In this document: piece after piece, positions 26,164 through 33,893 of the stretch
Numbering within the stretch: position 1 is the stretch's first letter
Layout: every line of letters begins with the position of its first letter
Origin: JBBQYD01 sp942493075
Lineage (GTDB): Bacteria > Verrucomicrobiota > Verrucomicrobiia > Limisphaerales > UBA8199
NCBI GenBank assembly: GCA_942493075.1
Contig: OW818681.1
Span: forward strand, 310,001 to 374,000
Reading direction: 5' to 3'
DNA: 64,000 bases
Made by a program: the position numbers and the translations under genes
The notes under the pieces: model-generated
The model's database searches: none
The model's input: the letters and a program-made list of their open reading frames with translations, nothing else
What the model was told of the DNA's origin: nothing

Positions 26164-26195
26164 ATCGGGTTGGCGCCAAGGCGCGCCAACCCGAT
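26164..26195. repeat. Perfect 13-bp inverted repeat
   Basis: ATCGGGTTGGCGC and GCGCCAACCCGAT are separated by 6 nt. There is no following T-run. It may be a dispersed hairpin element or a structured RNA end. Confidence 0.6.
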
Positions 26196-26413
26196 GAACC
26201 AGGGTGGGATCAAAGGGGGCCGGTAGTTACCGACAGTACGGATTCTGGTTTGGTTGGCATTCCTGCATTTGAATCGCTGCACCCCGCAAGAGAGTTGAAG
26301 AATCCTCTGGAAGCAAAATCTTCATTTCGCGACATGTCGGTGCTCGGTTGTCAGACCTTCGTTATCTTGGTTCCCCTTCTGTTCACAATGTCTTGCTGTT
26401 CCGGCTGTGCCGG

Positions 26414-26514
26414 GCACCCCTCGTTGGGGTGCTGATCCCATCCGGATCTGACCGGGGGTCTCCGCTTCGCTCCGACGCTTCGGCTACTATTTGGCAACCC
26501 TTCCGGTTGCGCTG
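26414..26514 (+). repeat. 101-bp repeat, copy 1 (pair at 28231-28332)
   Basis: It begins with the palindrome GCACCCC-TCGTT-GGGGTGC, then ATCCGGATCTGACCGG, a GGTCTCCGC/GCTCCGACGC part and GGCAACCCTTCCGGTTGCGC, so it holds three small hairpins. It matches 28231-28332 with only a few changes, in the same orientation. Confidence 0.75.
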
Positions 26515-26548
26515 ATTCGCTTCTGTGTTTTCCTCAGCCAAGCCGACT

Positions 26549-27814
26549 TCATCGCGTCGCCTTATCGGCCTGCGGTTTTTTCACAGGCGGGATGTCCCCC
26601 GTAATGAGGGCGTGAGATTTTTCACCGTCACCTTTCGCCGCCGCCTCTCTCAGGACCTTCGAGGTGATGGGAAACAGGGATTGGGCCTGCCGCTGCATCC
26701 CGATGTCGTTGTAATGGACGCCGTCCACCGTCCCTTCGCCGTCGTCGCCAATGAAGTCGTTCGGCGGGACGATCACCAGTCCCTGGACGCCGTCTTTTTG
26801 CAGATGCTGGACGGCGAAGTCCTGATCGAGGGTTCTTTCGGTCGGACGAGCTTCGGGGCGCAACATCGATTGGCCCATGAAAAGGATCGGCGTGACCGGG
26901 TGCGCTTTGCGAATGGCTTGCACCAGCTTTGTAACGTGATCCAGAAACATTTCCTTGCCCGTTCCCATGTTCCACGTGCAGTCGATGATATATGCCGCCG
27001 CGTCGATTTCGGCGAGCACCTCGCCGACGGGCGGGGCCATATCACCCGAGGCAGAGAAACCCAGGTTAATCACGGGCCGATCGAGCATGCGGCCGAGAAT
27101 TGATGTCCAAATCATCCCCGGCCGCGATGCGCATCCGCCTTGAGTGATCGACGTTCCATAGACGATTACCGGCTTGCGTAAACCTTCGGCACGCGCTGCT
27201 GCCCGATCGATCTGGCTGCTGGCAGGGACCCCGATTTCCAGTGACTTCGTGCCGTTATACGCGGGCAGGTACAGCAGGCATTCGCGTTTGGCTTTGGCGC
27301 CGTCGGGGAATTCAATCGTGGATTGATTGCCGTCCTGTTTTCCCGGCCGGCAATTGCCGATGAATCGCCAGCCGCCATTTGCGGCACGGGCGTAAAGGTC
27401 CAAGCCGCTGCATCCCGTAGCCGGCATGTGCGGCATGGCGAGAGATGCGCTGGTGAGCGACCATCGCACGCTCAACGCCGCAGCGTCCGTGGTGAAACGA
27501 ATGCAAATGCCGGCGCTGTCTTTGCTCAGGTTCCACGCCGTGGAATTTACCTTCGCCTTGGCTGAATCCGGAAGCCGGTCAAAGGGACATGCGGTCTGGG
27601 CCCACCCCTTACCCTCGATCTCGAACGACGCGGCATCGCGCCACTGCACCTCCTGTGCCGCAGCGTTGCCCGAATGGGCTGCGAGCATGGCAAACAGGGA
27701 AAGCGCAACCCAGCGGGACAGACAGACAGGAACAGGAGTTTGCTTTTTTGGCGCGCCGCTCGGCTGGTACGCCACGCGGGCCAGGAAGCATGGGTCCTCG
27801 TGGGTCATCATCAT
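26549..27814 (-). CDS. Secreted SGNH/GDSL hydrolase with GxDLY domain
   Basis: The 421-aa protein has a late signal segment (WVALSLFAMLAAHSGNAAAQ, residues ~33-53), an N-terminal beta domain carrying GLDLYARAANGGW (the GxDLY type) and a C-terminal SGNH hydrolase. SGNH blocks are visible: catalytic Ser in IVYGTSITQGGC, the Gly block in NLGFSASGDM and DGVHYNDIG with the Asp/His pair. Such proteins are esterases acting on acylated sugars or xylan-type side chains; substrate unknown. The gene lies between the two 101-bp direct repeats. Confidence 0.88.
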   Translation of the reverse strand: MMMTHEDPCFLARVAYQPSGAPKKQTPVPVCLSRWVALSLFAMLAAHSGNAAAQEVQWRDAASFEIEGKGWAQTACPFDRLPDSAKAKVNSTAWNLSKDSAGICIRFTTDAAALSVRWSLTSASLAMPHMPATGCSGLDLYARAANGGWRFIGNCRPGKQDGNQSTIEFPDGAKAKRECLLYLPAYNGTKSLEIGVPASSQIDRAAARAEGLRKPVIVYGTSITQGGCASRPGMIWTSILGRMLDRPVINLGFSASGDMAPPVGEVLAEIDAAAYIIDCTWNMGTGKEMFLDHVTKLVQAIRKAHPVTPILFMGQSMLRPEARPTERTLDQDFAVQHLQKDGVQGLVIVPPNDFIGDDGEGTVDGVHYNDIGMQRQAQSLFPITSKVLREAAAKGDGEKSHALITGDIPPVKKPQADKATR

Positions 27815-28518
27815 GCGCGCAGCTTACAGAGGCAGGCGAGGTTATCAAGCGGCGATCAGCCCCAAGGGGGCTGCGCCCCATAGCCCAGCGGTTGGTCGGT
27901 TCCAAGCCGAAGCGTAGCGAAGGCGAAACGACCTACCCTGGGTCGGTGTGTCCTGGATTCACAACCCTGAACAGGGTTGCGCCTCAGGCCCAGAGGTAAC
28001 GCTCAGCCCATGTTTGTGCCCGATGGCTCCTGCACCGGAGGGTGGCCCCGCGTGCCGTTTCCGTTCTTAACATTTTCGTTTTGGCTTCTTGGTGTGACAT
28101 TAAGTTCTTCTTCCTCGTTGTCGTATCCGTTTCGGGGCGGTCTCTGCGTGAATCCTCCTAATCTGTGGATTACTCCCGGGAATTCATCCGCAGATGACAC
28201 AGATGACCGCAGGCAAAAGCGAAGATTCTGGCACCCCTCGTCGGGGTGCTGTTTCCATCCGGATCTGACCGGAGGTCTCCGCTGCGCTCCGACGCTCCGG
28301 CTACTATTTGGCAACCCTTCTGGTTGCGCTGACGCGGATACGTTGCAGCTCAGATTAGCGTGTATTAGCGAGGGTATGAGGTTTGACTTGCGTCGCCGCT
28401 CCTTCAGCGCTCGGGAATGGCTGTGAGCGAAGCACCACACTCTACTACGGTTGTTGCATGTGCACCGGAGGAAGTGAAAACCGGTTGCCTCAAATGAGGC
28501 GCCGGTTAACATCCCGGC
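27815..28518. other. Gene-free region with repeats
   Basis: It contains a CAACCCTG-AA-CAGGGTTG hairpin (27963-27980), a partial copy of the CGCAGATG family (about 28160-28216) and the second 101-bp repeat (28231-28332). No gene is recognised. Confidence 0.55.
28231..28332 (+). repeat. 101-bp repeat, copy 2
   Basis: This direct copy of 26414-26514 keeps the hairpins (GCACCCC-TCGTC-GGGGTGC first) despite scattered substitutions. Confidence 0.75.
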
Positions 28519-30480
28519 ATGAAACGCCGGAACTTCTTCAAACTTGCGGCCGCATCGGCGACCTCCTGTTCGGTGCTGGTGAACCTAAATGGTTGGGCAA
28601 AACCAACCCCACCGGCTGCTCCAAAAAGCTCCCGCACCGAAAACTCTGATCCGATAGAAGGCAATGCCAACCGCTTTGAAGGCGAGCCGAATCTGGCGTT
28701 AATCGATCTCGCCTGCGATCTGCTGGTGGCTGGCGGCGGCATGGCGGGTGTCTGCGCGGCGGTTGCTGCGGCCAGACACGGAGCCAAAGTCGTTCTCGTT
28801 CAGGACCGGTCACGGCTCGGTGGCAATTCTTCCAGCGAAGTCAAAATGCACATCGTCGGAGCCGACATGCACGGCAGCCGTCCAGGCTGGCGCGAAGGCG
28901 GATTGTTGGAGGAGTTCCGGCTGGATGATGCGGTGCAGAATCCACAACGCAGCCGGGAGATGTGGGATTTGCTTCTCTATGATAAAGTGGTTTCCGAACC
29001 CAACATCACACTGCTATTGGATACGGTTTGTTGCGCGGCGGAGGTGAGTGGTGGCCGAATCACGCGAGTGCTGGCGCGCAGCGATAAACGGGAGACTTTA
29101 TATCGGATCACTGCCGGACTGTTCGCTGATTGCACCGGAGATTGTCGGCTCGGGTTGGAAGCCGGAGCTGAAATGCGGATCGGGCGTGAAGGCAAATCTG
29201 AGTTCGGCGAATCGCTCGCAATGGATATTGCCGATCAGCAAACACTCGGCAGCACCATTCTCTTTACGGCACGCGATTTCGGAAAGCCCATGCCTTTCAA
29301 AGCGCCCAAGTGGGCCCGCAAAGTTGAGAAAGGGATGCTGAAGTTTCGCGGAATCCGCTCGTGGGAGTACGGCTATTGGTGGATCGAATGGGGCGGCGAC
29401 CGGGACACCATCCGCGATGAATCAGTCATTCGTGCCGAGTTGTTGAGCATCGCTCTGGGTGTTTGGGATTACATCAAGAACTCCGGCGAGCATCCCTCCA
29501 GCGCAACTTGGGCGTTGGATTGGCTGGGGATGGTTCCGGGCAAACGCGGCAGCCGCCGCTTGCTAGGCGATCACATTCTGCGCGAGCAGGATTTGATGGG
29601 TAAAGCAGAGCCGTTGAATGACGGCGTTTGCATCGGGGGATGGAGCATGGATGATCATCCGCCCACAGGGTTTGATCGTCCGGATCTCAAGCCATGCCGG
29701 CAGATTCCGCCGCCTTTCGTATATAACATTCCGCTGCGCTCACTCTATAGCCGGAATATTTCGAACCTGCTGATGGCCGGGAGGAATCTCAGTGCCACGC
29801 ACGTGGCATTCACCAGCGCGCGAGTTATGGCGACGTGCGCTGTTATGGGTCAAGCCGTGGGTACGGCGGCAGCTTGCTGTGTGAAACATAATTGTTCGCC
29901 GCGGCAACTCGCGATGGATGCTCAACGTCTCACCGAGCTTCAACAGAATCTGCTGCGCGATGATCAAACCATTCGCGATGTTCGAAACACAGATCCGCTT
30001 GATTTGGCAAGACAAGCCGAAGTCACGGCTTCCGGCTCAGTTCCCGGGAGCGAGCCAGCGCATGTGATCAACGGTTGGGTACGCGACCTGCCGGGGAAGT
30101 GGGAGAATCGCTGGGGCGGGCCGATGGCTCCAGATGCATGGTTGGAACTCACGTGGCAGACCCAGCAGACGTTGCGTCTGATCCAGATCACCTTTGACAC
30201 CGGTTTTCAACGGGAACTAACCTTGACCCATCAGGACAGTGTGAACGAACGAATCATCCGGGCACCGCAACCTGAGACGGTGAGGGACTACGAATTGCTC
30301 TTTCGCGCGCCCGGCAGGTCCGAGTGGCAGAGTCTGGGAATTTTCTTTGGAAACTATCAAAGGCTCGTGCGTCATGTGTTTGCGACGTTCACCGCAGAGG
30401 CATTGCGGTTGCGGGTCACGGCCACGAATGGGAGCCCGGATGCGCGGGTGTACGAGGTCCGGTGTTACGCCAAGGGCTAA
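28519..30480 (+). CDS. FAD-dependent oxidoreductase with Tat-like signal and C-terminal beta domain
   Basis: The 653-aa protein starts MKRRNFFKLAAASATSC, a twin-arginine-type signal with a possible lipobox. The FAD-binding fold begins at residue ~70 (CDLLVAGGGMAGVCAAVAAA, then VLVQDRSRLGGNSSSEV), and ISNLLMAGRNLSATHVAFTS near 415 is the usual second FAD contact of PF12831 enzymes. Residues ~510-650 form a discoidin-like domain (ASGSVPGSEPAHVINGW, WLELTWQTQQTLRLIQITFD). These enzymes are common in glycan-using Verrucomicrobia; the substrate is not known. It ends 4 bp inside the convergent zinc-ribbon gene. Confidence 0.88.
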   Translation: MKRRNFFKLAAASATSCSVLVNLNGWAKPTPPAAPKSSRTENSDPIEGNANRFEGEPNLALIDLACDLLVAGGGMAGVCAAVAAARHGAKVVLVQDRSRLGGNSSSEVKMHIVGADMHGSRPGWREGGLLEEFRLDDAVQNPQRSREMWDLLLYDKVVSEPNITLLLDTVCCAAEVSGGRITRVLARSDKRETLYRITAGLFADCTGDCRLGLEAGAEMRIGREGKSEFGESLAMDIADQQTLGSTILFTARDFGKPMPFKAPKWARKVEKGMLKFRGIRSWEYGYWWIEWGGDRDTIRDESVIRAELLSIALGVWDYIKNSGEHPSSATWALDWLGMVPGKRGSRRLLGDHILREQDLMGKAEPLNDGVCIGGWSMDDHPPTGFDRPDLKPCRQIPPPFVYNIPLRSLYSRNISNLLMAGRNLSATHVAFTSARVMATCAVMGQAVGTAAACCVKHNCSPRQLAMDAQRLTELQQNLLRDDQTIRDVRNTDPLDLARQAEVTASGSVPGSEPAHVINGWVRDLPGKWENRWGGPMAPDAWLELTWQTQQTLRLIQITFDTGFQRELTLTHQDSVNERIIRAPQPETVRDYELLFRAPGRSEWQSLGIFFGNYQRLVRHVFATFTAEALRLRVTATNGSPDARVYEVRCYAKG

Positions 30481-30953
30481 TGACTTTCGAAAGCAAGAAA
30501 GCGATAGCAATGGGTGTTGAGCCAGACACCGCAGCACGGACAGTATATAATCCGCGTTTCTGTATTCATCAGCACACTAAAGAACCAGGACCGCTTCGTG
30601 GGGCTGCATTTACAATGTTCGAGTGCGAGCGGATCGCCACACGTATGACAATGAGTGGCGCGAGCCCAAACGATGTTCTTTTTGCAGTTTGGACAAAACG
30701 GGGACGCATGCAGCCAGGCATAATAGCCAGCCAGCAGAGCGCACGCCCCGCAAGCCGGCCAGATCCAGACCGAGTTGATGCCTCCAGGATGCCAAAACAG
30801 GAGCACCACGGGTAATACGAGCCCCGTCGCGCTGATGAGCAGGAAAAACCAGAACGGGCGTCGCTTGCGATCGCGAAACTCCGCCGCGCATTGGAGTCGG
30901 CGGATAGCTTCCTCCTGCTGCAGCCTCATCTCATATTCGCTTTTGGATCTCAT
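30477..30953 (-). CDS. Membrane protein with zinc-ribbon Cys pairs
   Basis: The 158-aa protein has two hydrophobic spans (FWFFLLISATGLVLPVVLLF, WIWPACGACALLAGYYAWL) followed by Cys clusters CPNCKK, CHTCGD, CKC and CPCCG. No family was recognised. ATG 30953 overlaps the stop of the upstream hydrolase gene as ATGA, so the two are probably cotranscribed; a longer frame to 30974 exists. Confidence 0.68.
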   Translation of the reverse strand: MRSKSEYEMRLQQEEAIRRLQCAAEFRDRKRRPFWFFLLISATGLVLPVVLLFWHPGGINSVWIWPACGACALLAGYYAWLHASPFCPNCKKNIVWARATHCHTCGDPLALEHCKCSPTKRSWFFSVLMNTETRIIYCPCCGVWLNTHCYRFLAFESH

Positions 30954-32122
30954 TGTGCCGAGCGCTCTGGCCAATCCCGAACGGAGTCGAGGACTTTCCA
31001 GACCAGCTCATCAGCTTCTTTGGTAAATGACGAATTGGTGGAGCGCGTGTTCATGAGCAGCACCCAGTTGAAGCCTCGCGCCGTGCAGCAAAACATGGCG
31101 AAACTGCCGGGCATACTCCCCAGGTGCCAGCGATTGTGCGACGCGTTGACCGACCAACCCAGGCTATATCCGCTGCCAGGAACACCTTCGCGGCTCAGCA
31201 GCCTGAGCGATTCCGGTTGAAGGATATCGGGCACGACCGGTTTGCCGTCCACGCGATCCAACACCCGCAGTAACTCCAACGGATTTCCAATCCATCCGCC
31301 ATGAGCCTGCATGATTTCCGGACGCAGATGTTCAGGCCGTTCCCCACCCGCTCCAAAATAGAAGGATTCGTCTGGTAGCGCGCGCGAGCCCCGTGCGGCA
31401 GAGATGCGCACTCCAGGCGCTTCACATGGGCGGAGCACCAAGTCGCGCACTGCCGCTTCGTAAGCGGTTCCGGTAATTTTTTCGATAACCTTGCCCAGAA
31501 CCGCAAACCCGAAATTCGAATAGGCATAGGTGGTCCCCGGCGTCTTTGTCAGTTCACGCTCAGCCACGGTGCGACGAATAATCTCGTCCAACGCGAGATC
31601 GTGAAGATCAAACATCGGGTCCTTGTCCTTGTTGCCCCAGCCGCCGGCAGTGTGCTGAAGCAAATGCCGCACGGTGACCTTGGTCGGTTTGCTTTCAAAG
31701 CGTGGCACGCCAAAATTGGTTCCCAGGAGCCCCGAGGTGCCGAACACGGGCGCATCCAGATCGAGTCGGCCTTCCTCAACCAGGCGCAGCACGGCTATCG
31801 CCGTGAGTGGCTTGGAGCAGGACGCCAGGCGCAGCCGATTGCTTAGCGTCAATGGTTGCGTGCGCTGGGCATCCGCCCATCCGAACGCCGCTGCATAAAC
31901 CAACCGCTCTTGCTTCGAGATTGCGAGCGAAAGCCCGGGCACGGAGAACTTGCGCATGAAATCTTGGATAATCAGATCCGCAGCCGGACGTGCAGCAAAC
32001 CCTGAGCCCTGATGTTCCACCGGGTTGTTGGTCTGAGGGAGGTTCGCCGCCCAAACGCCTGGAATGATGCCTGCCGTGCATAGCAGCAGGCACACACAAA
32101 GAAGACGCCGGGTTCGAAGCAT
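30950..32122 (-). CDS. Secreted beta-lactamase-fold serine hydrolase
   Basis: This 390-aa protein has a signal peptide ending PGVWA and the class C beta-lactamase/DD-peptidase fold. The catalytic Ser101-x-x-Lys104 is in LASCSKPLTA, and Tyr201-Ser-Asn203 in YAYSNFGFAVLG. The third motif is HLGSMPGSF rather than KTG. Most relatives with this pattern are esterases or peptidases of unknown substrate rather than antibiotic-inactivating enzymes. It is coupled with the zinc-ribbon membrane gene downstream. Confidence 0.88.
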   Translation of the reverse strand: MLRTRRLLCVCLLLCTAGIIPGVWAANLPQTNNPVEHQGSGFAARPAADLIIQDFMRKFSVPGLSLAISKQERLVYAAAFGWADAQRTQPLTLSNRLRLASCSKPLTAIAVLRLVEEGRLDLDAPVFGTSGLLGTNFGVPRFESKPTKVTVRHLLQHTAGGWGNKDKDPMFDLHDLALDEIIRRTVAERELTKTPGTTYAYSNFGFAVLGKVIEKITGTAYEAAVRDLVLRPCEAPGVRISAARGSRALPDESFYFGAGGERPEHLRPEIMQAHGGWIGNPLELLRVLDRVDGKPVVPDILQPESLRLLSREGVPGSGYSLGWSVNASHNRWHLGSMPGSFAMFCCTARGFNWVLLMNTRSTNSSFTKEADELVWKVLDSVRDWPERSAQ

Positions 32123-32485
32123 GTCCCCAGCTTACTCGCCTGCATGGGGCAGTCAATCCATCGCAAACCGATCATCCGCAGATGGCGCAGATGCAATTTA
32201 ACGGGAAAAGCTGTTTCGGCGGATTCGCGAGAAGCCCCGGCCGGAGGTTCCCACTTTTAGAAGCCCCCGCGTGTCCCGGAAGGGACGCTTGACAATAGCC
32301 CAATGTTTCAACATTGGGAGGGGCATTGCTCTGAACGAATCGAGTTCCGAAGGAACGATTGAGACGTGTGCATTTCCTCCGTGAGTTCATCTGTCGTGTC
32401 TGGGGACTCTTTGTGTGATTAATCCGCAGATGGCCACAGATCGCTAATCCAAGCTGCCGAAGGCAGGCTGCGACCGGTTAAAGCC
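32123..32485. other. Gene-free region with two repeat families
   Basis: It holds CGCAGATG-type partial repeats at about 32168-32192 and 32380-32450. Between them, 32262-32340 carries GTGTCCCGGAAGGGAC and ACAATAGCCCAATGTTTCAA, related to the TGTCCC-type repeat at 17.9 and 43.1 kb. No gene was seen. Confidence 0.5.
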
Positions 32486-32854
32486 TCAGTCAAAAAAACA
32501 CATGACAACTGATTGGGGGTCCCAATATGAGAAACCCATGAACCCCAGAAACGTTACGATCGCTAAACCCAGTTCCAAAAATCGGGCACGCCAGTCGGGC
32601 GGACGCGTCACCAACACAACCATCGCCAGCATGAGGATGGCCGAGGCAAACAGTGGAATTCCGATGTAAATGAGGAAGGCGGTCACGTCATACATCCACA
32701 TGAGGCCGCCGTGGATCTGTTTTGGATCATCGAGGCTGGGGCGTGGCCAGTAGCCAAGGGCCAACCTGCCGGCACCCCACGTGCCGTAAAGAAATGCAAT
32801 AACCATAATCGGAAACAGAATCAGAAACCGCGAAAAGCTGGCGACGTATTTCAT
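32486..32854 (-). CDS. Small three-span membrane protein
   Basis: The 122-aa protein has three hydrophobic segments (FLILFPIMVIAFLYGTWG, DVTAFLIYIGIPLFASAIL, LGLAIVTFLGFMGFSYW). There is no recognisable family. The start codon is followed by a normal charged end, and codon composition looks like its neighbours. It stands alone on the minus strand. Confidence 0.6.
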   Translation of the reverse strand: MKYVASFSRFLILFPIMVIAFLYGTWGAGRLALGYWPRPSLDDPKQIHGGLMWMYDVTAFLIYIGIPLFASAILMLAMVVLVTRPPDWRARFLELGLAIVTFLGFMGFSYWDPQSVVMCFFD

Positions 32855-32948
32855 GGCACGTAACGAGTATATCTCTGCAAACTCAGATATCCAAGTGATA
32901 GACAGTCGGAGCAGTGGCTTGTTCGAATGGTTCCAATGACCGGCAATC

Positions 32949-32977
32949 TTGCGATCCAGTCGTTGTCATCCTATGCT
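32949..32977 (+). promoter_or_regulatory. Sigma-70-like promoter for C_GCAxxG_C_C gene
   Basis: TTGCGA and TATGCT are separated by 17 bp, 18 bp before ATG 32996. The stretch TTGTCATCCTATGCT and the CGGACTGAG leader are repeated before the small gene at 33629. Confidence 0.6.
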
Positions 32978-32995
32978 CCACCTTCGGACTGAGAT

Positions 32996-33436
32996 ATGAA
33001 TACTCGAACCGATGTTGCTGTAGAGAAGTTTGTTGCTGGTTACAACTGCGCTCAAGCTGTCCTCTACTCATTCTGCGATGATCTTCGCTTCGACAAGAAC
33101 ACCGCGCTTATGCTGGCCTGTGGATTCGGCGCTGGAATGGCGAGAAAACAAGAAGTCTGCGGCGCAATCAGCGGTGGCATCCTGGCGATCGGCATCAAAC
33201 ATGGGCGCAAAGAGGGGCAAGACCGGGCTCCGGCAGAGGAGACCTACCGCAGAGTGAAGGACCTGATGGATAGATTTGAATCCAAGCACGGCTCATGCAT
33301 TTGCCGGACCTTGTTGGGCGGATGCGACCTCACCACGCCCGCGGGGCAGAAGTTTTTCAAAGAAAACAACCTGCACAGTAAAACCTGCAAAGCTTGCGTG
33401 ACGACGGTTGTCGAACTGGTTGAAGAGATCCTCTGA
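32996..33436 (+). CDS. C_GCAxxG_C_C family protein
   Basis: The 146-aa protein carries the conserved Cys pattern of TIGR01909: YNCAQAVLYSF, ACGFGAGMARKQEVCGAISG, GSCICRTLLGGCDL and KTCKACV. The family is thought to be redox-active or metal-binding; its reaction is unknown. Members often lie beside oxidoreductases or metal-handling genes, but no such neighbour is evident here. Confidence 0.88.
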   Translation: MNTRTDVAVEKFVAGYNCAQAVLYSFCDDLRFDKNTALMLACGFGAGMARKQEVCGAISGGILAIGIKHGRKEGQDRAPAEETYRRVKDLMDRFESKHGSCICRTLLGGCDLTTPAGQKFFKENNLHSKTCKACVTTVVELVEEIL

Positions 33437-33489
33437 GAGAGCCTGCTTCGGGGTAGTTGGAGCATCGATTGCACGAGTCCGTTCCGGTT

Positions 33490-33560
33490 CTTACATCTGC
33501 GTTCATCTGCGAAATCTGTGGACGATCCGCTGTTACCTGCAGATGGAGACGGATGCAATC
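33490..33560. repeat. CATCTGCG/CGCAGATG palindromic repeat
   Basis: ACATCTGCGTTCATCTGCGA and AATCTGTGGACGATCC lie on one side; CTGCAGATGGAGACGGATGC is the opposite arm. It lies between the genes at 32996 and 33629. Confidence 0.7.
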
Positions 33561-33582
33561 TAACCGGTAACCGCGGGTGATC

Positions 33583-33611
33583 TTGCCGTGCCGTCCTTGT
33601 CATCCTATGCT
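33583..33611 (+). promoter_or_regulatory. Sigma-70-like promoter for the 67-aa gene
   Basis: TTGCCG and TATGCT are 17 bp apart. The region from TTGTCATCCTATGCT to CGGACTGAG matches the promoter at 32949-32977 closely. Confidence 0.58.
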
Positions 33612-33628
33612 CTGGTATCGGACTGAGC

Positions 33629-33832
33629 ATGGAACTGGATAAAAGCCACAACGAAGATTGCGATCCCTCGCCATGCGGCGGAGAGGTCGATCTTTCCCTG
33701 TTGCAGGATAGCCTGCGGTTGACGCCTTGGGAACGGTTCCTGGAGAACGAGCGGGCTCTTGCCTTCGTCCGAATGCTGGAATCAGCTCAGACGGATAGGT
33801 ATGGATCGCCTGACATCTGCGTTCATCTGTGA
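33629..33832 (+). CDS. Small protein (LSLLQDSLRLTPWERFLENER type), 3' end in repeat
   Basis: The 67-aa protein has an acidic opening and the pattern LSLLQDSLRLTPWERFLENE, like short proteins often paired with nucleotidyltransferase or HEPN genes. Its last residues (PDICVHL) are encoded by the CATCTGCG repeat that begins near 33813, so the natural C-terminus and any downstream partner may be lost. The promoter at 33583 supports expression. Function is unknown. Confidence 0.5.
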   Translation: MELDKSHNEDCDPSPCGGEVDLSLLQDSLRLTPWERFLENERALAFVRMLESAQTDRYGSPDICVHL

Positions 33833-33885
33833 AATCTGTGGACGATCCGTTGTTATCCGCAGATGACACAGATGATCGCAGATGA
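33813..33885. repeat. CATCTGCG/CGCAGATG palindromic repeat
   Basis: This is a well-formed copy: GACATCTGCGTTCATCTGTG, AAATCTGTGGACGATCC, and the opposite arm ATCCGCAGATGACACAGATG. It overlaps the end of the 67-aa frame and stops 9 bp short of the sigma gene. Confidence 0.75.
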
Positions 33886-33893
33886 GAGCCAGC

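Larger units (their letters stand above)
25602..26548. other. ~950-bp gene-free region with several repeats
   Basis: I see no credible gene. Contents: a GGTAGGGCGGCATCGCCTGA hairpin just after feoB (25606-25634), the 48-bp repeat (25739-25786), a 13-bp perfect hairpin (26164-26195), a CTTCGTTATCTTGGTTCCCC segment near 26356, and the first 101-bp repeat (26414-26514). Confidence 0.55.

Noticed and set aside
30950..32122. Antibiotic-resistance beta-lactamase
   Set aside because: It has SxxK and YSN but not KTG, and the overall pattern fits esterase or peptidase relatives, so resistance should not be claimed.
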